Origin: Lachnospiraceae bacterium
GTDB lineage: Bacteria; Bacillota; Clostridia; Lachnospirales; Lachnospiraceae
Direction: 5' to 3'
DNA: 39,208 bases
NCBI GenBank assembly: GCA_024691015.1
Contig: JAILOD010000177.1
Span: forward strand, 1-39,208
Below the pieces are notes generated by a model that saw nothing but the letters and a program-made list of their open reading frames with translations, had not been told where the DNA came from and did not search any database. Below are positions 26,641-35,215 of this stretch, piece after piece. Both the position numbers and the translations under genes were made by a program. The stretch's first letter is position 1. Each line of letters starts with the position of its first letter.

Positions 26641-26658
26641 TTGACATAATATTAACAA
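26641..26658. promoter_or_regulatory. Candidate Rex operator overlapping the rex -35 box
   Basis: TTGACATAATATTAACAA fits the Rex pattern TTGTTAA-N4-TTAACAA with a perfect right half and 4 of 7 in the left half. It covers the -35 box and most of the spacer, so Rex binding would block its own promoter. Auto-repression by Rex is known in related bacteria; here it is inferred. Confidence 0.5.
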
Positions 26659-26669
26659 TGACTTATAAT
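26641..26669 (+). promoter_or_regulatory. Perfect consensus sigma-A promoter of the rex operon
   Basis: TTGACA (26641-26646), 17-base spacer, TATAAT (26664-26669), the full consensus. Transcription should start near 26676, giving a leader of about 110 bases before rex. Confidence 0.85.
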
Positions 26670-26730
26670 TTGAAATAGGTTTATATCGGTTAAAAGAGAA
26701 GTCTCTGATGCAAACCGTTGATAAACTCTG

Positions 26731-26747
26731 TTAATATAGCATATTAA
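26731..26747. repeat. Palindrome in the rex leader
   Basis: TTAATAT-AGC-ATATTAA, a perfect 7-bp inverted repeat with a 3-base centre, about 40 bases before the rex start. Spacing does not fit a Rex site; it may be an operator for another protein or the divergent gene's regulatory region. Confidence 0.4.
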
Positions 26748-26787
26748 ATCAAAATAGGAAAGACAGAGGTAAGAAAGTAAAACATTT

Positions 26788-27429
26788 ATGGAAGAAAAAG
26801 AAATATCCAAAGCGGTGATCAGCCGCCTCCCGCGTTACTTTCGTTATCTCGGAGAGCTTAAGGAAGAAGGCGTTGAAAAGATCTCTTCACAGGAGCTCAG
26901 TAACAGGATGAAGGTCACCGCTTCACAGATAAGGCAGGACTTAAATAACTTCGGCGGCTTCGGCCAGCAGGGCTACGGTTACAATGTTTCCTACCTTTAC
27001 GAAGAGATCGGAAATATCTTAGGCCTGAACCGTAAGCACAGCATGGTCCTTATCGGAGCCGGAAATCTCGGCGGGGCTCTTGCAGGCTATGAAAATTTTA
27101 AAAATCTCGGGTTCGATATGAAGGCGGTCTTTGATATAGATTCAAAGAAGATCGGAAAAGACATAAAAGGCATTCCGATCATGCACACCGACCGGATGAG
27201 CTCTTTTATAAAGGAAAACAGGATAGATATCGCGGTCATCGCAATTCCTAAAACTGCTGCGGTCGGCATAGTCGACGAGCTGCTTTCCTGTGGGATCAAG
27301 GCTATCTGGAATTATTCTCACGTGGATTTTGATGTTCCCGAAGACGTTATCGTTGAAAACGTGCACTTGTCGGAATCACTTATGAGACTTTCATACAATA
27401 TTAATCGTTATGATCAGGAGCATAAATAA
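26788..27429 (+). CDS. rex: Redox-sensing transcriptional repressor Rex
   Basis: 213 residues, normal length. It senses the NADH/NAD+ ratio and represses fermentation and energy genes; NADH releases it from DNA. The N-terminal winged helix (ISKAVISRLPRYFRYLGELK, then KVTASQIRQDLNNFGGFGQQ) contacts DNA. The Rossmann domain has the dinucleotide loop LIGAGNLGGALAGY and a C-terminal swap helix (SLMRLSYNIN). The start is set by the conserved N-terminus; the ribosome site is weak. It heads an operon that also encodes the NAD(P)HX repair enzyme, a fitting nicotinamide-cofactor link. Confidence 0.97.
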   Translation: MEEKEISKAVISRLPRYFRYLGELKEEGVEKISSQELSNRMKVTASQIRQDLNNFGGFGQQGYGYNVSYLYEEIGNILGLNRKHSMVLIGAGNLGGALAGYENFKNLGFDMKAVFDIDSKKIGKDIKGIPIMHTDRMSSFIKENRIDIAVIAIPKTAAVGIVDELLSCGIKAIWNYSHVDFDVPEDVIVENVHLSESLMRLSYNINRYDQEHK

Positions 27430-27431
27430 AT

Positions 27432-28118
27432 ATGGCTGATGACAAGTTTGAAACCGCCCTTAAAGGTGTTCATGTGGCTCCGGTCACACTGGACAACAAA
27501 TGGCACAGGCTCTTCAACAATACCGATGTGGATGAAACCGGTGAAATGAAAAAGCTTGAAGAGGAACTGAACAACCTCTTAAAACGCCAGGGCAAGGTAA
27601 ACAGTGAACTTAAAGACCTGAAAAAAATCAAGGCCGACCTTATGGATGAGATAGTAAGCCATATGGACGGTATAGATTCGAATGCCGATAAGGAGTCGCA
27701 GAAAAAGGTAGAGGAAAGCCGCCGTCTGATCGATGAAATAAACGAAAAGGTGGAGGGCTACAATGATGAGGTCCTCGACCTGCCCCATATGATAGATGAG
27801 GTAAACTTTAAGCTGATGCTTCTTACAATGGAGGCCTGCTATAAGATACTTCAGGAGAACACCGAGGACATAGACAAGATCAGCGAATGGATCACAAACA
27901 TGCGTATAGAGCTTAAGCGCAATGTCCTGAAAAAACAGAAGATGGAAATTAAAAATGTCGAGCTGTATTCATATATGCATGATATTTTCGGCCCCGAGGT
28001 CATAAATATTTTTGATATCAAATACGATATAGAGAAAAAGAAACAGGAAATCTTGGATCGCCAGCAGGCAATAAGGGAGGAAAAACAACGCGCTACATCG
28101 TCACCCCGGAACAAATGA
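27432..28118 (+). CDS. Coiled-coil protein of unknown function
   Basis: 228 residues, strongly charged and without membrane segments or a signal. Long heptad-like helices run about 35-105 (MKKLEEELNNLLKRQGKVNS, ELKDLKKIKADLMDEI) and about 150-222. I recognise no enzyme motif. It starts 2 bases after rex and overlaps the NAD(P)HX repair gene by 4 bases, so it is translated with both. A structural or scaffolding role is possible, but nothing in the sequence fixes it. Confidence 0.75.
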   Translation: MADDKFETALKGVHVAPVTLDNKWHRLFNNTDVDETGEMKKLEEELNNLLKRQGKVNSELKDLKKIKADLMDEIVSHMDGIDSNADKESQKKVEESRRLIDEINEKVEGYNDEVLDLPHMIDEVNFKLMLLTMEACYKILQENTEDIDKISEWITNMRIELKRNVLKKQKMEIKNVELYSYMHDIFGPEVINIFDIKYDIEKKKQEILDRQQAIREEKQRATSSPRNK

Positions 28119-29626
28119 GAAATGCGGATAAAAACACGTCAGAAGAATTTTTTCTTTCTTCTGACGTTTTAATGGAAAGGGCAGCTCTTGCGGTATGCGA
28201 TGAGCTCCTTAAAGCCTGCCCGGGAATAAAGAATATACTTATCGTAAGCGGGCCCGGAAACAACGGCGGAGACGGTATAGCCGCTGCAAGGATCTTAAGG
28301 GAACGCGGGTATTTCGCCGATGTCTGCATTGTGGGAGATATGTCCCGCCTAAGTGAACTGACAGACAGGCAGCTTAAATCCATTGAACAATACGATGCAA
28401 ACGGAAAGCTTTATGAAAAAGCGGTTCCGGATAAAAATTATGATGCCGTGATCGATGCGCTTTTCGGAATCTCCTTAAACAGGAATATAGAAGGGGATTT
28501 TCTGAAAGCGGTTACGGCTGTAAACGAGATGAAAAAGAACGGCACCTTTGTTCTTTCAATAGATATACCCTCGGGTATAAACGGCCTCACGGGTGCAGTT
28601 ATGGGGGAGGCGGTAAATGCTGATCTCACCCTTTCCTGCGGTTTCGAAAAATCCGGTACGGTGCTCTTTCCCGGAGCCGCTCATGCCGGAGTAGTAAAGT
28701 GCGCCGATATCGGCATTTCAGAACAGGCACTTCTTCTGGATAACGAAGGGCCCTTTATGTGCACACTTGATCCTGGCGAGATAAAAATGCCTCCGAGGAT
28801 AAGCGACAGCAACAAGGGCAGCTACGGCAAGATCCTTATAGTTGCGGGAAGCCGTGAGATATCCGGCGCGGCCGTGCTTTCGGCAAAAGCAGCAATGAAG
28901 AGCGGTGCCGGAATGGTGAAGGTTTTTACGCACGAAACAAACCGTACAATAGTCGGCAGCGTTCTGCCCGAAGCACTTATCAGGACATATTCGGATGATG
29001 ATCCGTCACTTCTCGAAAAGTTTATGTCAGACGTAAAGTGGTCGGGAGCGCTTGTCATCGGTCCCGGGCTTTCAACCGGTACAGAGGGTGAAAAGATCGT
29101 TGAGTATGCCGTAAAGAATATGCATGTTATGCCCTATACCACGATCTATGATGCTGACGCATTAAACATCCTGTCAAAAAGGCCGGACCTTATGGAGATC
29201 CTTCTTTCCACCGAACAGGCTGAAAGAGAAGGAAAACGCATTATATTTACGCCGCATATCGTTGAAATGTCGAGGCTTTCGGGGCTTTCAGTATCCGAGA
29301 TAAAGGCGGATCCGATAAATACGGCACTTGATTTTGCATATAAATACAATGTGATCCTTGTTCTAAAAGATGCCCGTACCGTTATAGCCACGCCTTCTTA
29401 TCTGGATAATGATGTTGTATATATAAACACAAACGGGAACAACGGTATGGCAACCGCGGGAAGCGGCGACGTGCTGAGCGGCATCATCGCATCCTTCAGT
29501 ATTTATGATGATTTTACGGAGCTTGCCGTTGCGATACATGGCAGGGCCGGTGATATCGCACGTGATAAAATAGGGCCGCATGCGATGACGGCTATGGATA
29601 TCATAGACTGTATAGGACAATCATAA
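28088..29626 (+). CDS. nnr: Bifunctional NAD(P)HX epimerase/dehydratase, possible ACG start
   Basis: Repairs hydrated NADH and NADPH. The N-terminal epimerase (YjeF_N) has GPGNNGGDGIAAARIL and DALFGISLNRNIEG; the C-terminal ADP/ATP-dependent dehydratase has GSYGKILIVAGS and NGMATAGSGDVLSGIIA. The first ATG is 28115 (503 aa), overlapping the previous gene by 4 bases with no close ribosome site. The same frame upstream encodes RYIVTPEQ, which reads as the usual family N-terminus, and begins at ACG 28088, exactly 7 bases after GGGAGG (28075-28080). I therefore give 28088 as the likely true start (512 aa), with 28115 as the alternative. Confidence 0.9.
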   Translation, partial: TRYIVTPEQMRNADKNTSEEFFLSSDVLMERAALAVCDELLKACPGIKNILIVSGPGNNGGDGIAAARILRERGYFADVCIVGDMSRLSELTDRQLKSIEQYDANGKLYEKAVPDKNYDAVIDALFGISLNRNIEGDFLKAVTAVNEMKKNGTFVLSIDIPSGINGLTGAVMGEAVNADLTLSCGFEKSGTVLFPGAAHAGVVKCADIGISEQALLLDNEGPFMCTLDPGEIKMPPRISDSNKGSYGKILIVAGSREISGAAVLSAKAAMKSGAGMVKVFTHETNRTIVGSVLPEALIRTYSDDDPSLLEKFMSDVKWSGALVIGPGLSTGTEGEKIVEYAVKNMHVMPYTTIYDADALNILSKRPDLMEILLSTEQAEREGKRIIFTPHIVEMSRLSGLSVSEIKADPINTALDFAYKYNVILVLKDARTVIATPSYLDNDVVYINTNGNNGMATAGSGDVLSGIIASFSIYDDFTELAVAIHGRAGDIARDKIGPHAMTAMDIIDCIGQS

Positions 29627-29650
29627 TTATAAAAACCAAAGGGGGTTATC

Positions 29651-30820
29651 ATGGAAAACTATAAAAGAGTATATGCCGAGGTTAATCTTGACAATATCAT
29701 TTTTAATCTTGAAAGCATGAAGAATGCCGTTAAGGAGGGCACCTCAATAATGGCTGTAATAAAGGCTGACGGGTACGGCCACGGGGCACTGATGATAGCT
29801 GATCATATAAAGGATCTTGACTATATAGCAGGCTTTGCCGTTGCCACGATAGAAGAGGCTGTGGCACTAAGAGAGAACGGTATCGAAAAGCCGATCCTCA
29901 TCCTTGGCTATACCTTTCCTGATTCGTATGAAAAAATCGTCGAGCTTGATATAAGGCCGGCGGTTTTTAAGGCTGATCAGGCAAGAGCCTTATCCGATGA
30001 AGCTGTAAGGCAGGGGAGGGCGGTTCATATCCATCTTGCGGTTGATACCGGAATGAGCCGTATAGGTGTAAGGCCGTCCGAGGACAGCCTGCCGCTGGTA
30101 AAAGGAATTTCCGAGCTTCCCGGAATAGATATGGAAGGTATATTTACTCATTTTGCAAAGGCGGATGAAACCGACAAGGATCCAACTTATCTGCAGCTAC
30201 AGCTGTTTAACGATTTTATCGGGCTCTGCGAGAGGGAAGGCGTATCCTTTAAGGTCCATCATGCCTCCAATTCCGCAGGCATAGTGGAGTTCCCCGAAGC
30301 CAATCTGGATATGGTAAGAGCAGGCATCACGCTTTACGGTCTATATCCCTCAAATGAGGTAAGCCGTACAAAGGTGCCTTTTAAAAGCGCTCTTGAACTT
30401 AAAAGCCATATCGTATATATTAAATACGTTGCTCCCGGGAGGGAGATCAGCTATGGAGGCACCTATAAGGTAATGGACGAGAGAAAGATCGCCACCATTC
30501 CCGTCGGGTACGGAGACGGCTATCCGAGGCTTTTATCAAATAAAGGCTGGGTTTTGATCCACGGCAAGAAGGCTCCGATTTTGGGGAGGGTCTGCATGGA
30601 TCAGTTTATGGTGGATGTTACCGATATTCCTGATGTTGCCGAATACGACGAGGTAACCCTTATAGGAAGGGATGGTCACCAGAGTATCACCATGGAGGAC
30701 ATAGGAGAGCTTTCGGGAAGGTTTAATTACGAGCTGGCCTGTGACTTATCGCCCAGGATCCCAAAAGTATATATTAAGGACGGCAAAGTAATCAGTGTCC
30801 GTGAAACAAACTATAAATAA
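29651..30820 (+). CDS. alr: Alanine racemase
   Basis: 389 residues. It interconverts L- and D-alanine for peptidoglycan. The PLP lysine motif is AVIKADGYGHGA near residue 40; the barrel continues with HLAVDTGMSRIGVRP and VRAGITLYGLYPS. The C-terminal domain supplies the catalytic Tyr region (EISYGGTY) and LGRVCMDQFMVDVTD. It is preceded by GGGGG and a 24-base gap from the repair enzyme. It is directly followed by the CBS gene, with the stop TAA sharing its last base with the next ATG. Confidence 0.97.
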   Translation: MENYKRVYAEVNLDNIIFNLESMKNAVKEGTSIMAVIKADGYGHGALMIADHIKDLDYIAGFAVATIEEAVALRENGIEKPILILGYTFPDSYEKIVELDIRPAVFKADQARALSDEAVRQGRAVHIHLAVDTGMSRIGVRPSEDSLPLVKGISELPGIDMEGIFTHFAKADETDKDPTYLQLQLFNDFIGLCEREGVSFKVHHASNSAGIVEFPEANLDMVRAGITLYGLYPSNEVSRTKVPFKSALELKSHIVYIKYVAPGREISYGGTYKVMDERKIATIPVGYGDGYPRLLSNKGWVLIHGKKAPILGRVCMDQFMVDVTDIPDVAEYDEVTLIGRDGHQSITMEDIGELSGRFNYELACDLSPRIPKVYIKDGKVISVRETNYK

Positions 30821-31680
30821 TGATGCCATTTAAGAATCTTTTCAAAAAAGACAATCTCAAAGAAGACGAAATAATCTCAATGGTGAATCAGGGGCATGAA
30901 GAGGGGGTTCTTGAGGAATCCGAAGCGAAGATGATAACCAATATCTTCGAATTCGGTGACAAGGAAGCCCAGGATATCATGACGCACCGTGAGAACATAA
31001 TAGGAATGGAAAGCACGGTGACCCTTGAGGAAGCCGCTGATATAATGCTCGACGGCAACAATTCCAGATATCCGGTCTATGTAAATAATATCGATGATAT
31101 AATCGGTATATTGCATTTCAAGGACGTGATGAGAGCCTATTCCCATAAGGAATTAAGGGCGCTTCCCATTAAGGAGATAGACGGCCTGATCATGGAAGCC
31201 CGTTTTATTCCCGAAACAAGGAAGATAGATTCACTCTTTAGAACCATGCAGCAGAACAAGATCCATATGGTGATCGTTGTGGACGAATACGGTCAGACTT
31301 CGGGGCTTGTGGCCATGGAGGACATCCTTGAGGAGATCGTCGGAAATATCCTCGACGAGCACGACGAGGATGAGAACAATATCCGTCGCCAGGGTGACGA
31401 CACCTTCATTATTTCCGGGCTTTGCCCACTTGATGATGTATCAAAGGCACTTGGAATAGAGTTTAAGGATGAGGGCTTTGAGACCCTGAACGGCTTCCTC
31501 ACCGCGAGGCTTGGGCATGTTCCGAAGCCGGGAGAGGATTTCGAGACCGATTACGGGGGATACCGGTTTAAGATCGCCCTTGTTAAAGGCCGCGTCATCA
31601 GGAACGCCAGATGTACCAAATTAAATGAGCCCGAAATCGAAAAGGAACGGGAAGATATTTCAACTAAAGAAAACAATTAA
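30820..31680 (+). CDS. CBS-pair protein with CorC/HlyC domain, cytosolic form
   Basis: 286 residues. Two CBS repeats (about 45-180: IMTHRENIIGMESTVTLEEA, SRYPVYVNNIDDIIGILHFK, then VVVDEYGQTSGLVAMEDILE) are followed by the CorC_HlyC FAD-like domain (about 200-275: DTFIISGLCPLDDV, FETLNGFLTARLG). There is no DUF21 membrane domain, so it is the short soluble form, as in CorC of proteobacteria. Family members are linked to magnesium/cobalt handling and are often mislabelled haemolysins. The start overlaps the alr stop by one base; a second ATG follows immediately. Confidence 0.92.
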   Translation: MMPFKNLFKKDNLKEDEIISMVNQGHEEGVLEESEAKMITNIFEFGDKEAQDIMTHRENIIGMESTVTLEEAADIMLDGNNSRYPVYVNNIDDIIGILHFKDVMRAYSHKELRALPIKEIDGLIMEARFIPETRKIDSLFRTMQQNKIHMVIVVDEYGQTSGLVAMEDILEEIVGNILDEHDEDENNIRRQGDDTFIISGLCPLDDVSKALGIEFKDEGFETLNGFLTARLGHVPKPGEDFETDYGGYRFKIALVKGRVIRNARCTKLNEPEIEKEREDISTKENN

Positions 31681-31698
31681 ATTTTAAGGAGATTAAAA

Positions 31699-32427
31699 AT
31701 GTCAGGACATTCAAAATTCGCAAACATCAAGCATAAAAAGGAAAAGAACGATGCCGCAAAGGGTAAGGTCTTTACCATCATAGGCCGTGAGATCGCAGTT
31801 GCCGTAAAAGAGGGCGGCCCCGATCCGGCAAACAATTTTAAGCTTGCAGCCGTTGTTGCAAAGGCAAAGGCAAACAATATGCCCAACGATACCATAGAGC
31901 GCGGTATCAAAAAGGCGGCAGGTGATGACGGTTCGGTCAATTACGAATACTGTACCTACGAGGGTTACGGCCCTTCGGGTGTTGCCATCGTTGTTAACTG
32001 TCTTACCGACAACAAGAACCGTACTGCAGCAAATGTGCGTGCAGCATTTTCAAAGGGAAGTGGAAACCTCGGTACACCCGGCTGCGTATCCTTTATGTTC
32101 GATGAAAAGGGACAGATCTTTGTAGATAAGGAAGAGACTGATATGTCTTCAGACGACCTTATGATGCTGGCTCTTGATGCAGGTGCTGATGATTTCAATG
32201 AGGAAGAGGATTCCTACGAGATACTCACATCACCCGATGCACTTGAGGATGTAAGAAAGGTTCTTGAGGAGAATAAGGTGCCCATGGTTTCGGCAGAGAC
32301 AACCAGGATCCCTCAGAATTTTGTGGATGTGACCGATGAGGACAGCATCAAAAAGATACAGCGTATCATCGATCTTCTCGAAGATGATGATGACGTTGAG
32401 GCAGTTTATCATAACTGGAACGAATAA
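31699..32427 (+). CDS. YebC/PmpR family protein (TACO1-like)
   Basis: 242 residues, full length. It begins with the very conserved MSGHSKFANIKHKKEKNDAA and has PNDTIERGIKKAAG, YEGYGPSGVAIVV, NRTAANVRAAFSKGSGNLG and a C-terminal LEDDDDVEAVYHN. The family includes transcription regulators and, as shown for some members, translation factors that help ribosomes through proline stretches. It has a good AAGGAG ribosome site and is co-directional with its neighbours. Confidence 0.96.
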   Translation: MSGHSKFANIKHKKEKNDAAKGKVFTIIGREIAVAVKEGGPDPANNFKLAAVVAKAKANNMPNDTIERGIKKAAGDDGSVNYEYCTYEGYGPSGVAIVVNCLTDNKNRTAANVRAAFSKGSGNLGTPGCVSFMFDEKGQIFVDKEETDMSSDDLMMLALDAGADDFNEEEDSYEILTSPDALEDVRKVLEENKVPMVSAETTRIPQNFVDVTDEDSIKKIQRIIDLLEDDDDVEAVYHNWNE

Positions 32428-32447
32428 TTCATACGGAGGATATTTTT

Positions 32448-32954
32448 GTGGCAGATACAGATTTGATCCAAAGCATGCCCCTGCTTCTAAGCAAGGTAGA
32501 TCCCAAGGTCGCGCTTAAGAATTTTTCAAAGGCAAAATACGAGGATTTTTTCAATGAATACCGTATGAGCGTTTCGGATGTATATACTCATATCCGTGAA
32601 ATGTATAAGATCGAAAACGAAGAAGAAAAAAACGCACTCATGAAAAAGGCGGGAGAAGCTCTTACGGAATACGGTTATAATTCATATAAGAAAAAGAATT
32701 TTTTTGTGAAGGATACCTATCTTGCAGATCTGCAGTTTGTTCTTGCGATCTATGTTTTTCCGGGCATTATGGCCATCGGAAACGATAACGACAAGCCTTT
32801 TGTCAATATTATTAATGAATGCTGGAAGGTGAAATTCCCAAAGTCGGAGCTTAAACCCGGCACCTTTGAACAGATCAAAAAAGGCTTTAAGACAAGGATC
32901 TTAGGCTTTGAGGTAGACGGACTGTTTGGCAGCAAAAGCGAAGAGGATGACTGA
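32448..32954 (+). CDS. Protein of unknown function, 168 residues
   Basis: Starts at GTG (32448) behind CGGAGGA. It appears soluble and mostly helical: a charged first half (KVALKNFSKAKYEDFFNEYR, then NALMKKAGEALTEYGYNSYK) and a more hydrophobic centre (TYLADLQFVLAIYVFPGIMA), then FEQIKKGFKTRILGFEVDGL. I do not recognise a family. It is 8 bases ahead of the metallophosphoesterase gene and 20 after the yebC-like gene, so it belongs to the same run. Confidence 0.78.
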   Translation: MADTDLIQSMPLLLSKVDPKVALKNFSKAKYEDFFNEYRMSVSDVYTHIREMYKIENEEEKNALMKKAGEALTEYGYNSYKKKNFFVKDTYLADLQFVLAIYVFPGIMAIGNDNDKPFVNIINECWKVKFPKSELKPGTFEQIKKGFKTRILGFEVDGLFGSKSEEDD

Positions 32955-32962
32955 AACATTTT

Positions 32963-33766
32963 ATGGGATACTTTTTACATGGCGGATTTGATGTAACTAC
33001 ATATGCCTTTTCGGATAAACGTATTAAGAAGGATATTACGGCAGCCGTTATATCCGATCTGCACGAATGCTTCCATGGAAAAAACAATTCCATACTTATG
33101 CTTGCGATAAAAAAAGCCGATCCGGATATCATAATCATTGCCGGAGACCTTATTGACGGAGTAAAAGGCGGCGATTGTACCGGTATAATGCATTTTCTTA
33201 AAAGCCTTGCCCGTCGTTATCCCGTATATTATGCTTACGGTAATCATGAAAAACGTACGGAAGAGTATAAATATCTCGCAGCGCAGCGAGCAAGATTTAA
33301 AAGAGGCCTTAAGGAGGCCGGCGTAAAACCGCTTAAAAACAGATCTGTAGATCTTGAAGGTACAGGTATCAGGATCACCGGTCTGGATCTTCCTTTGAAA
33401 TATTATCCCAAGGTGGTATCGAATCCTCTGCCGACCTGTCTTTTGTACAAGTATCTCGGAGATCCGGACAGAAATAAATACAATGTGCTGATCGCACATA
33501 ATCCCGAGCATTTTAAAAGCTATTGCAGCTGGCACGCCGATATCATACTTTCGGGGCACGTTCACGGCGGCATTGTCGGTCTCGGTAAGCAGAGAGGGCT
33601 TATTTCCACCAAGTTCACGCTCTTTCCGGAATACGTAAAAGGGCTTTACAGATCAGGCCGCACAAATATGATAGTAAGCCGCGGTCTGGGAAATCATTCC
33701 ATAAACTTCAGGTTAAACAACAGAACAGAGCTGGTTATTTTAAAGCTCTGCAGGGAGTCGGTATAA
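32963..33766 (+). CDS. Metallophosphoesterase, calcineurin-like
   Basis: 267 residues. The five metal motifs are in order: VISDLHE, IIAGDLIDG, YGNHEKR, LIAHNPEHF and SGHVHGG. No N-terminal membrane helix is seen, unlike YkuE/LpxH-type relatives, though the first 20 residues (MGYFLHGGFDVTTYAFSDKR) could be a lead-in strand. The substrate is unknown. Its stop codon abuts the scpA start with no gap. Confidence 0.92.
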   Translation: MGYFLHGGFDVTTYAFSDKRIKKDITAAVISDLHECFHGKNNSILMLAIKKADPDIIIIAGDLIDGVKGGDCTGIMHFLKSLARRYPVYYAYGNHEKRTEEYKYLAAQRARFKRGLKEAGVKPLKNRSVDLEGTGIRITGLDLPLKYYPKVVSNPLPTCLLYKYLGDPDRNKYNVLIAHNPEHFKSYCSWHADIILSGHVHGGIVGLGKQRGLISTKFTLFPEYVKGLYRSGRTNMIVSRGLGNHSINFRLNNRTELVILKLCRESV

Positions 33767-34513
33767 ATGGAACTCGAATTAAAGCTTGAAGCCTTTGAAG
33801 GTCCTCTGGATCTTCTGCTTCATCTTATAGAAAAAAACAAGGTTGATATATATGATATTCCCGTGGCTCTTATAACAAAGCAGTACATGGATTATCTTGA
33901 AGCCATGGAAAGGGCCGATATGGAGATCATGAGCGAATTTATCGTGATGGCCAGTACCCTTCTCAATATAAAATCAAAAATGCTTCTTCCCAAAGAGGTA
34001 AACGAAGAGGGAGAAGAGATCGACCCCAGAGAAGAGCTGGTCCGCCAGCTTCTCGAATACAAGATCTACCGCTATATGTCCTATGAGCTTAAGGACATGA
34101 GAACGGATGCCTTAAAATCAATGTTTCGCGATGTTCCGCTTCCGGGAAATATTGCACAGGCTACGCCGGAGATAGATTACTCTAAGATCATTGGAGATAA
34201 TACCTTAAATACCTTGAAAGACGCCCTGCAGGAGCTTCTTAAGCGTCAGGAGGATAAGATAGACCCCGTCCGTTCCAAGTTCGGCCGTATCGAAAAAGAA
34301 GAGGTAAGCATCGAGAACAAGATGGATTATATCCGCAATTTCTCATCCTTCAGAAAGAAATTTACCTTTAAGGAGCTTATGAGCGGCTTTAATACAAAGG
34401 TTGAGCTGGTTGTAACCTTCCTTTGTATGCTGGAGTTTATTAAAACCGGAGAGTTTGTAGTTCACCAGAGCAGTGACGGTGAGATAGATATAGTTGTGAA
34501 AGAGGCGGCGTAA
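33767..34513 (+). CDS. scpA: Segregation and condensation protein A
   Basis: 248 residues, normal length. The kleisin subunit of the SMC condensin complex. The N-terminal domain is typical: LKLEAFEGPLDLLLHLIEKN, KVDIYDIPVALITKQYMDYL, EFIVMASTLLNIKSKMLLP. The C-terminal winged helix (FKELMSGFNTKVELVVTFLC, then MLEFIKTGEF) would contact the SMC head. scpB follows 4 bases later. Confidence 0.97.
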   Translation: MELELKLEAFEGPLDLLLHLIEKNKVDIYDIPVALITKQYMDYLEAMERADMEIMSEFIVMASTLLNIKSKMLLPKEVNEEGEEIDPREELVRQLLEYKIYRYMSYELKDMRTDALKSMFRDVPLPGNIAQATPEIDYSKIIGDNTLNTLKDALQELLKRQEDKIDPVRSKFGRIEKEEVSIENKMDYIRNFSSFRKKFTFKELMSGFNTKVELVVTFLCMLEFIKTGEFVVHQSSDGEIDIVVKEAA

Positions 34514-34517
34514 GCTG

Positions 34518-35105
34518 ATGGAGAAAGCTAAATTAAAATCAATCATAGAGGGTGTGCTCTTTACCATGGGTTCGGCTATCGAAATGAAAAAGCTTGCCGA
34601 TATCACCGAGGAGAGCGTCGATAATGTCCGAGAAGCCGTTCTCGAAATGCAGGAGGGCTTTAAGAGCGAAGAGCGTGGGCTTATGCTCATCATCATCGAG
34701 GATAAGGTTCAGCTCTGCACAAAGAGTGAGCTTTTCGAATATCTTATCAAGATCGCTAAGGCTCCAAAGAGTTATTCGCTTTCGGATACAGCGATAGAGA
34801 CCCTGTCCATAATAGCGTATAAGCAGCCGGTTACAAGGCTTGAGATAGAGCATATCAGGGGCGTGGACTGTTCACACGCACTAAACCGCCTGCTCGAATA
34901 CAATCTGGTAGAGGAAAAGGGAAGGCTTAATGCACCCGGACGCCCCATTCTATTCGGAACCACAGAAGAGTTCCTTCGTTCCTTTGGGATGAAATCTCTG
35001 GATGATCTTCCCCGTCTTGACGAAGACAAGGTTGAGGACTTCAGGGAACAGGCTGAGGCAGAGATCATGACGGATATAGATGAAACATTAAATGTGGATG
35101 TTTGA
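34518..35105 (+). CDS. scpB: Segregation and condensation protein B
   Basis: 195 residues. The partner of ScpA in the SMC complex. Two winged-helix domains are recognisable: KSIIEGVLFTMGSAIEMKKL, then LSDTAIETLSIIAYKQPVTR and the GRPILFGTTEEFLRSFG segment typical of ScpB. It is co-transcribed with scpA. No clear hairpin terminator is seen after it; the next 204 bases hold the control region of the decarboxylase operon. Confidence 0.97.
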   Translation: MEKAKLKSIIEGVLFTMGSAIEMKKLADITEESVDNVREAVLEMQEGFKSEERGLMLIIIEDKVQLCTKSELFEYLIKIAKAPKSYSLSDTAIETLSIIAYKQPVTRLEIEHIRGVDCSHALNRLLEYNLVEEKGRLNAPGRPILFGTTEEFLRSFGMKSLDDLPRLDEDKVEDFREQAEAEIMTDIDETLNVDV

Positions 35106-35150
35106 TTTATTTTATTTGGTTTCGGTTTTTATATATGTCCTGTCACTAAT

Positions 35151-35166
35151 TTATTAAATTTAATAA
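35151..35166. promoter_or_regulatory. 16-bp perfect palindrome upstream of the decarboxylase promoter
   Basis: TTATTAAATTTAATAA is self-complementary and ends 5 bases before the -35 box. Position and symmetry suit an operator, but it is AT-rich and chance is possible. The two-base centre does not fit a Rex site (4-base centre). Confidence 0.4.
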
Positions 35167-35171
35167 TAACG

Positions 35172-35199
35172 TTGAATTTAAAGTTATTTCTGCTATAAT
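35172..35199 (+). promoter_or_regulatory. Sigma-A promoter of the decarboxylase operon
   Basis: TTGAAT (35172-35177), 16-base spacer and TATAAT (35194-35199) with an extended -10 TG at 35191-35192. The predicted leader is about 100 bases. Confidence 0.78.
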
Positions 35200-35215
35200 A
35201 TACTGTGGATTTAAT

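Noticed and set aside
26731-26747. Second Rex operator in the rex leader
   Set aside because: The half-sites are separated by the wrong distance for Rex and lack the TTG/CAA ends.
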